Assembly: GCA_001931535.1 (NCBI GenBank)
Contig: CP016211.1
Location: 12,818,377-12,882,376 of the forward strand
Direction of reading: 5' to 3'
Source of the DNA: Minicystis rosea
GTDB lineage: Bacteria; Myxococcota_A; Polyangia; Polyangiales; Polyangiaceae
DNA: 64,000 bases
Shown: positions 59,696-64,000 of the stretch, piece by piece
Layout of the letters: each line of letters begins with the position of its first letter
How positions within the stretch are numbered: position 1 is the stretch's first letter
Translations under genes and position numbers: made by a program
The notes under the pieces: model-generated
Databases searched by the model: none
Seen by the model: the letters and a program-made list of their open reading frames with translations, nothing else
What the model was told of the DNA's origin: nothing

Positions 59696-61563
59696 TTCGG
59701 AGACTCCGTGCCCATGCGATGGCCGCGCGTGCCGTCGTCGTTCTCGCAGCAACCTCGGCGATGGCCACCGCGGCCTGCGAAGGCCGCGCGCCGCGCGCGA
59801 CCAGCGTGGAGACGCGCAGTGGAAGATCCTCGTCCGATGGTCCCCTCGTCGCCGAGATCGATCTCTCGCGCGGCGTGCCCGAGGCGCGCTCGACCTCGAT
59901 CCTCGGATCGCCGTCGCGGCGCTCGCACGTCGACCTCGTGCGCGCGCTGCGGGCGCTGGCCGAGGATCGCGGCTCCGCGCCCGTGAAAGGGATCTTCGTG
60001 CGCTTCGGCGTGGCGAGCACGGGGCTCGCGCGGGCGCAGGAGATTGGTCATCTCCTCGGCGAGATCCGCAAGACGAAGCCCGTCGTGTGTCACGCGGACG
60101 AGTACGACAACGCCTCGATGGCGCTCGCCGCGCGCGGTTGCTCGAAGATTTGGGTGTCGCCGGCGGGCGGCGTCGAGACCATCGGGATCGCGGCGCAGAT
60201 GCTGTACGCGAACAGCCTCCTCGAGCGGCTGCACGTCGGGGTCGACTTCCTCCAGATCGGCAAATACAAGGGCGCGGAGGAGCCGTTCACGCGCGACGGG
60301 CCGAGCCCGGAGGCGCGCTCGTCGCTCGAGAGCGCGCTCCGCGGCATGCGCGCGGGGTGGCTCGCCGACGTCGCCGAGGGCCGCGGCAAGCTGAGCGCCG
60401 CCGGTGCCGTCGAGGATGGACCATTCGCGCCGCAGGAGGCCATGGAGCGTGGCCTCGTCGATGCGGTGGGATACCTCGACGACGCGCGCGAGGACGCGAA
60501 GAAGCTGACCTCCGCCGAGCGCATCGCTTCCCGCTTCGGCGGCGGCGAGGGCTCGCGCGGCGGCGGCGGAGGGCTCGCGTCGCTGCTGCGCGCGCTCGCC
60601 GGATCGAGCCACATCGGGACGCCGCACGTGGCCGTGGTGCCGGCGTCGGGCTCGATCGCCATGAGCTCGTCCGGATCGATCCTCGGCGGCAGCGACGGCA
60701 TCACCGAGCGCGAGCTCGGCAAGCTGATCACCAAGCTCACCAGCGACAGCTCCACGAAGGCGGTCGTCCTGCGCATCGATTCGCCCGGCGGATCGGCGCT
60801 CGCTTCGGACCTCCTGTGGAAGAAGCTGATGAAGCTGCGCGAGAAGAAGACGCTCGTCGTCTCGGTCGGCGACATGGCCGCGAGCGGCGGGTATTACCTC
60901 TCGTGCGCGGGTCACAAGATCGTCGCCGAGCCCACGAGCTTGCTCGGATCGATCGGCGTCGTCGGCGGCAAGCTCGCGGTCGGCCGCACGCTGGAGCAGA
61001 TCGGCGTGCACGCCGAGACGATCGCGGCCGCGCCCGATCCGCAGAAGGCCGCGCGCGCCTCGTACGAATCGTCGATGACGCCGTGGGACGACGACACGCG
61101 CGCCCGCGTCCTCGCCACGATGACGAGCGTCTACAACCTCTTCCTCGAGCGCGTCGCCGAGGGCCGCGGCACCACCGTCGACAAGATCACGCCCAACGCC
61201 GAAGGCCGCGTGTACGGCGGCGTCGAGGCCAAGGAGCGCGGCATGGTCGACGCCATCGGAGGCCTCTCCGACGCGGTCGATCTCGCCATTCAGCTCGCGG
61301 GCCTCCCCAAGGACGCGCCCATCGACGTGGTCGACGACGAGCCCGGCCTCTTCGAGCTCCTCGACGAAGGCACCGTGCCCGGCGCCGGTGAAGCGAGTGC
61401 CGCGGTCACCGAGGGCGCGAAGCGCGTCGCCCAGGAGTCGCTCATCCCGCCGCTCCTCAATCAGGTGCTCCCGGCGGCGCGGCCGTTCCTGGGCGCGTTC
61501 GCGCCGCTGCTCGCAGGAGAGCGGGTGATCACCGCGGTGCCGTACGGCGTCACCGTGCGCTGA
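59692..61563 (+). CDS. sppA: Signal peptide peptidase SppA-type protease (lipoprotein)
   Basis: A 623-residue tandem S49 serine protease that degrades cleaved signal peptides in the inner membrane. Both halves of the catalytic dyad are present: Lys193 in GKYKGAEEPF of the N-terminal domain and Ser398 in MAASGGYYLSC of the C-terminal domain, matching Lys209 and Ser409 of E. coli. The N-terminus carries a lipoprotein-like signal (AATSAMATAAC). Start GTG 59692 overlaps the stop of the zinc-ribbon gene, which suggests translational coupling. An alternative start is ATG 59719. An extra C-terminal stretch after residue 540 is not part of the core. Confidence 0.9.
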   Translation: MIRRLRAHAMAARAVVVLAATSAMATAACEGRAPRATSVETRSGRSSSDGPLVAEIDLSRGVPEARSTSILGSPSRRSHVDLVRALRALAEDRGSAPVKGIFVRFGVASTGLARAQEIGHLLGEIRKTKPVVCHADEYDNASMALAARGCSKIWVSPAGGVETIGIAAQMLYANSLLERLHVGVDFLQIGKYKGAEEPFTRDGPSPEARSSLESALRGMRAGWLADVAEGRGKLSAAGAVEDGPFAPQEAMERGLVDAVGYLDDAREDAKKLTSAERIASRFGGGEGSRGGGGGLASLLRALAGSSHIGTPHVAVVPASGSIAMSSSGSILGGSDGITERELGKLITKLTSDSSTKAVVLRIDSPGGSALASDLLWKKLMKLREKKTLVVSVGDMAASGGYYLSCAGHKIVAEPTSLLGSIGVVGGKLAVGRTLEQIGVHAETIAAAPDPQKAARASYESSMTPWDDDTRARVLATMTSVYNLFLERVAEGRGTTVDKITPNAEGRVYGGVEAKERGMVDAIGGLSDAVDLAIQLAGLPKDAPIDVVDDEPGLFELLDEGTVPGAGEASAAVTEGAKRVAQESLIPPLLNQVLPAARPFLGAFAPLLAGERVITAVPYGVTVR

Positions 61564-61708
61564 CGGCGTTGTCGCGGCCGCATTCGAGATACTGAACGTC
61601 TAAAGCTTCTCGGGCCCGCGCGTTTGCGCGGGTCATCTCCGCGGCGCCGCGCGTCGACGGCGCTGTCGCGGCTCCGTCCGAGATACTGAATGTGTAAAGC
61701 TTCTCGGG
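61562..61708. repeat. Pair of 53-bp direct repeats
   Basis: Positions 61562-61614 and 61656-61708 are near-identical (mismatches only in a few bases) at an offset of 94 bp. Shared blocks are GACGGCG-n-TGTCGCGG, CGAGATACTGAA, TAAAGCTTCTCGGG. Each contains CGAGA and TCTCG as outer ends of a dyad. Found between sppA and the ABC gene. Confidence 0.75.
61615..61632 (+). terminator. Hairpin after sppA
   Basis: CCCGCGC pairs with GCGCGGG around a GTTT loop, 52 bases after the sppA stop and just inside the repeat spacer. No T-run. Confidence 0.4.
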
Positions 61709-61732
61709 GCGGCGCGAGCGGCCTCGTCGCGA

Positions 61733-64000
61733 TCACTTCTCTTCGTCACGCAACGCCAGCAAGAGGCAGGCGAGGAGCGCGCAGCCGGCGGTGAAGCCGC
61801 CGAGGATCTGCCAGCGCAGGATCAGGTTCTCCTTCGTGTACGACCACTCCGGCAGGGCAGGGCGGGGCGGGGGAGGGAGCCGCGAGAGGTTGATCGTCGT
61901 CGCGTAGGCGTCCATTGCCCAGCGGCTCACGGTCGCCCACGAGAGCGCGCGCGTGGCCGAGATCCCGCTCCCGAAGGGGAAGAGCACACCCGAGAAGAGG
62001 ATCTGGGGGATGAGCGCGAGGGGCACGAGGGAGATGGCGCGATCGGGCGTGCGCGCCCACGCGGAGATGCAGAGCCCGACCGAGAGGCCTGCGAGGGACG
62101 TGAGCACCGTCGTGACGAACAGCTCGAGGTTGCCCTCCATCAGGAGGCCCATCGCGGGGAAGCGCACGTCGGTGCCGATCACGGCGATCATGGCCGCGCT
62201 CTGCGCCGCGACGATGAGCGCGAGCACCACCATCTTCGAGAGCACGTAGGCGCCCACGCCGAGGCCGGCGAGGCGCTCGCGGCGATAGACGGCCGACTCC
62301 TTGGCGATCTCGCGCGCGGCGTTGATGATCCCGAACCACACCGCCACCGTCGACATCATGAAGAGCACGGTCTTGGCGTCGTACGAGTTCGCCTTGGGCC
62401 CGACGATCGCGTCCGAGCGCATGGCGAGCGTCATCAGGTAGGCGATGATCGGCGCCTGCGCGAGCAGGATGAAGAGGTTCTTCGGATCGCCGAGCATGAG
62501 GCGGACGTAGCGCCGTGAGAGCACGAAGAGCTGCCGCGGCGCCGAGATCCCGCGGCGGCGTGGGCGCGGGGCGCGGCGCCTTCCCGTGGTGGGGGGCGCG
62601 GCGTCGGCGAGGCGCCGATCCACGACGGCGGCGAAGGGCGAGCGGCGGTAGCGCATCTCCCACAACTCGGCGAGGCTCGGCGGGCGCGCGCTCCCGAACT
62701 GTTGGTGAAAGGCGGCGAGCTCGGACGCGAGATCGGCCTGCGCGATCGCCCATGCGCTGGGATCGCGCGGATCGGCGAGGCCGTCGAGCTTGCCGTAGAT
62801 GTCGGCGAAGTCGTTGCCCGACACGCGAAAGAAGGCGAGCGCCTGCGCCGGAGGGCCGAAGTAGACGACGCGCCCTTCGGAGAGGAAGGCCACGTGATCG
62901 CACTGCGCGATGTTGGCGGTCGCGTGCGTCACGAGCACCACCGTGCGCCCCGCGTCCGCGAGGCGGCGCAGGGTGAGCATCATCTTCTTTTCGAGGCCGG
63001 GATCGAGGCCGCTCGTCGGCTCGTCGAGGAAGAAGAGCGAGGGATCGGCGAGCAGCTCGGCGGCGATGCTCACGCGCTTGCGCTGGCCGCCAGAGAGCTG
63101 GTCGATGCGCTTGTGCCGGTGCGCGGTCATCTCCACGTCCTCGAGGACGCGGGCGATGCGCTGGGCGATCTCGGAGCCGCTCGTGTCCGCCGGCAAGCGC
63201 AGGCGCGCCGCGTAGGCGAGGGCGCGATCGACCGTGAGCTCTTTGTGGAGCGTGTCGTCCTGCGGGACGTAGCCGAGCAGCATGCGGTACGCGTCGAGGT
63301 GCTCGTAGAAATCGTCGCCGTTGACGAGCACGCGGCCCTGGCTCGCGGGCGCGTAGCCGGCGAGCGCCTTCATCAACGTCGACTTGCCGGCGCCGCTGCC
63401 GCCGACGAAGGCCACGAGCTCGCGCGGCGCGATCGACACCGACGCGTCTCGCAGGATGTAGCGGCCCCACCGCACCTGCTGCCCGAGCCTGATGCCGTCG
63501 ATGCGCAGCGCGCCCGCTTGCTCGTGCTGCGCGAGGCCGGTCCCGTCGTAGACCAGCTTGTAGGGCCCGAGCTGCACCACCGCGCCGGGCGCGAGCGGCG
63601 TCACGCGCGCCACCCGGCGCCCATCGACGAACGTGCCGTTGGTCGATCCGAGATCGCGGATGGTGTGCCCGCGCGCGGCGCGATCGATGGCCGCGTGATG
63701 GCGCGAGACGGCGGGGCTCGGGAGCTCGATGTCCGCGCCGCTGCGCCCGAGGATCGTGGTCGGCCGATCGAGCTGATAGCGACGCACGACCGCGCCGCCC
63801 AGCGCGGTGCTCGTGGCCGCGGTGTCGGCGAAGACGGTCTGGCTCGCGGGGCCGAGGCCCGCGGCCGCCGCCGGCTGATTCGGAGGGAATGGCTTCACGC
63901 GGCCTGTGCCGGTTTCAACACAGCCCGCCGGAACGAGCAAGCCTCGCGTGCGCGATGCGCGCGCCAATGTGTCGATATCGTTGATGGTTGTGGGCGCGCT
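61733..64000 (-). CDS. FHA-domain ABC transporter (ATPase fused to ABC-2 permease), 5' end beyond window
   Basis: An ABCG-like half transporter of more than 744 residues; the frame is still open at the window end, so the N-terminus is incomplete. An FHA domain comes first (TTILGRSGADIELPSPAVSRHHAAI and STNGTFVDGR, residues about 70-120), which binds phosphothreonine. Then the ABC ATPase: GGSGAGKST, signature LSGGQRKR, Walker B LFFLDEPTSGLD. The permease has five or six transmembrane helices in the last 250 residues. The FHA domain suggests control by a Ser/Thr kinase; two kinase-fold proteins occur in the window but no direct link is visible. Substrate unknown. Confidence 0.87.
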   Translation of the reverse strand, partial: SAPTTINDIDTLARASRTRGLLVPAGCVETGTGRVKPFPPNQPAAAAGLGPASQTVFADTAATSTALGGAVVRRYQLDRPTTILGRSGADIELPSPAVSRHHAAIDRAARGHTIRDLGSTNGTFVDGRRVARVTPLAPGAVVQLGPYKLVYDGTGLAQHEQAGALRIDGIRLGQQVRWGRYILRDASVSIAPRELVAFVGGSGAGKSTLMKALAGYAPASQGRVLVNGDDFYEHLDAYRMLLGYVPQDDTLHKELTVDRALAYAARLRLPADTSGSEIAQRIARVLEDVEMTAHRHKRIDQLSGGQRKRVSIAAELLADPSLFFLDEPTSGLDPGLEKKMMLTLRRLADAGRTVVLVTHATANIAQCDHVAFLSEGRVVYFGPPAQALAFFRVSGNDFADIYGKLDGLADPRDPSAWAIAQADLASELAAFHQQFGSARPPSLAELWEMRYRRSPFAAVVDRRLADAAPPTTGRRRAPRPRRRGISAPRQLFVLSRRYVRLMLGDPKNLFILLAQAPIIAYLMTLAMRSDAIVGPKANSYDAKTVLFMMSTVAVWFGIINAAREIAKESAVYRRERLAGLGVGAYVLSKMVVLALIVAAQSAAMIAVIGTDVRFPAMGLLMEGNLELFVTTVLTSLAGLSVGLCISAWARTPDRAISLVPLALIPQILFSGVLFPFGSGISATRALSWATVSRWAMDAYATTINLSRLPPPPRPALPEWSYTKENLILRWQILGGFTAGCALLACLLLALRDEEK

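Overview
The window is high-GC DNA with strong G/C bias at third codon positions. It most likely comes from a Myxococcota chromosome, of the Polyangiales (Sorangium/Polyangium) type. This is inferred from gene content: Hanks-type kinases with long Pro/Ala tails and a membrane anchor, a pseudokinase, cysteine-rich secreted lipoproteins, MJ0042 zinc-ribbon/TPR proteins, a DUF1501/cytochrome-like operon, PEGA-type proteins and many lipoproteins. No 16S rRNA gene lies in the window, so the species is not determined.

Region 1 (1-13385) is the conserved translation/transcription block: end of tuf, rpmG, tRNA-Trp, secE, nusG, rplK, rplA, rplJ, rplL, rpoB, rpoC, all on the + strand and closed by a strong hairpin terminator. 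Structured, gene-free leaders lie before rplL and before rpoB, where ribosomal-protein and polymerase output could be uncoupled.

Region 2 (13386-22086) starts with a repeat-bearing non-coding stretch. It is followed by a two-gene unit made of a membrane-anchored Ras-like GTPase and an unrecognised single-span partner. A minus-strand group follows: a Cys-rich lipoprotein, a PEGA/TPR protein and a Ser/Thr kinase.

Region 3 (22443-29302) holds mostly housekeeping or small genes: an rRNA methyltransferase, a tiny membrane protein, a hotdog thioesterase, a DUF3568 lipoprotein, a dipeptide epimerase, an envelope protein, a small membrane protein, a cupin, LemA and a frameshifted TPM-domain gene.

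Region 4 (29412-43680) holds a minus-strand run of serine hydrolase, gamma-glutamyltransferase and an FAD monooxygenase resembling StyA. On the + strand are a DUF218-like lipoprotein, a metallophosphoesterase, an RND adaptor/permease pair without an outer-membrane channel, a predicted beta-propeller lipoprotein and a membrane protein.

Region 5 (43772-55646) holds a small protein resembling a polymorphic-toxin tail, a three-gene overlapping operon (Tat-exported DUF1501 protein plus two cytochrome-like lipoproteins), a Pro/Gln/Tyr repeat lipoprotein, a pseudokinase, a DHH phosphoesterase, a response regulator, and four small envelope-stress-type membrane proteins.

Region 6 (55897-64000) holds a second Cys-rich lipoprotein, a zinc-ribbon/TPR protein translationally coupled to an SppA-type protease, a 53-bp direct repeat pair, and an FHA-ABC transporter cut by the window end.

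The most notable items outside known genes are a dispersed 14-bp palindrome (GTTTGAGCTCAAAC) at four places, once within a triple palindrome array; several genes with a -10-like hexamer so close to the start codon that leaderless transcription is plausible; and the GTPase/partner pair.
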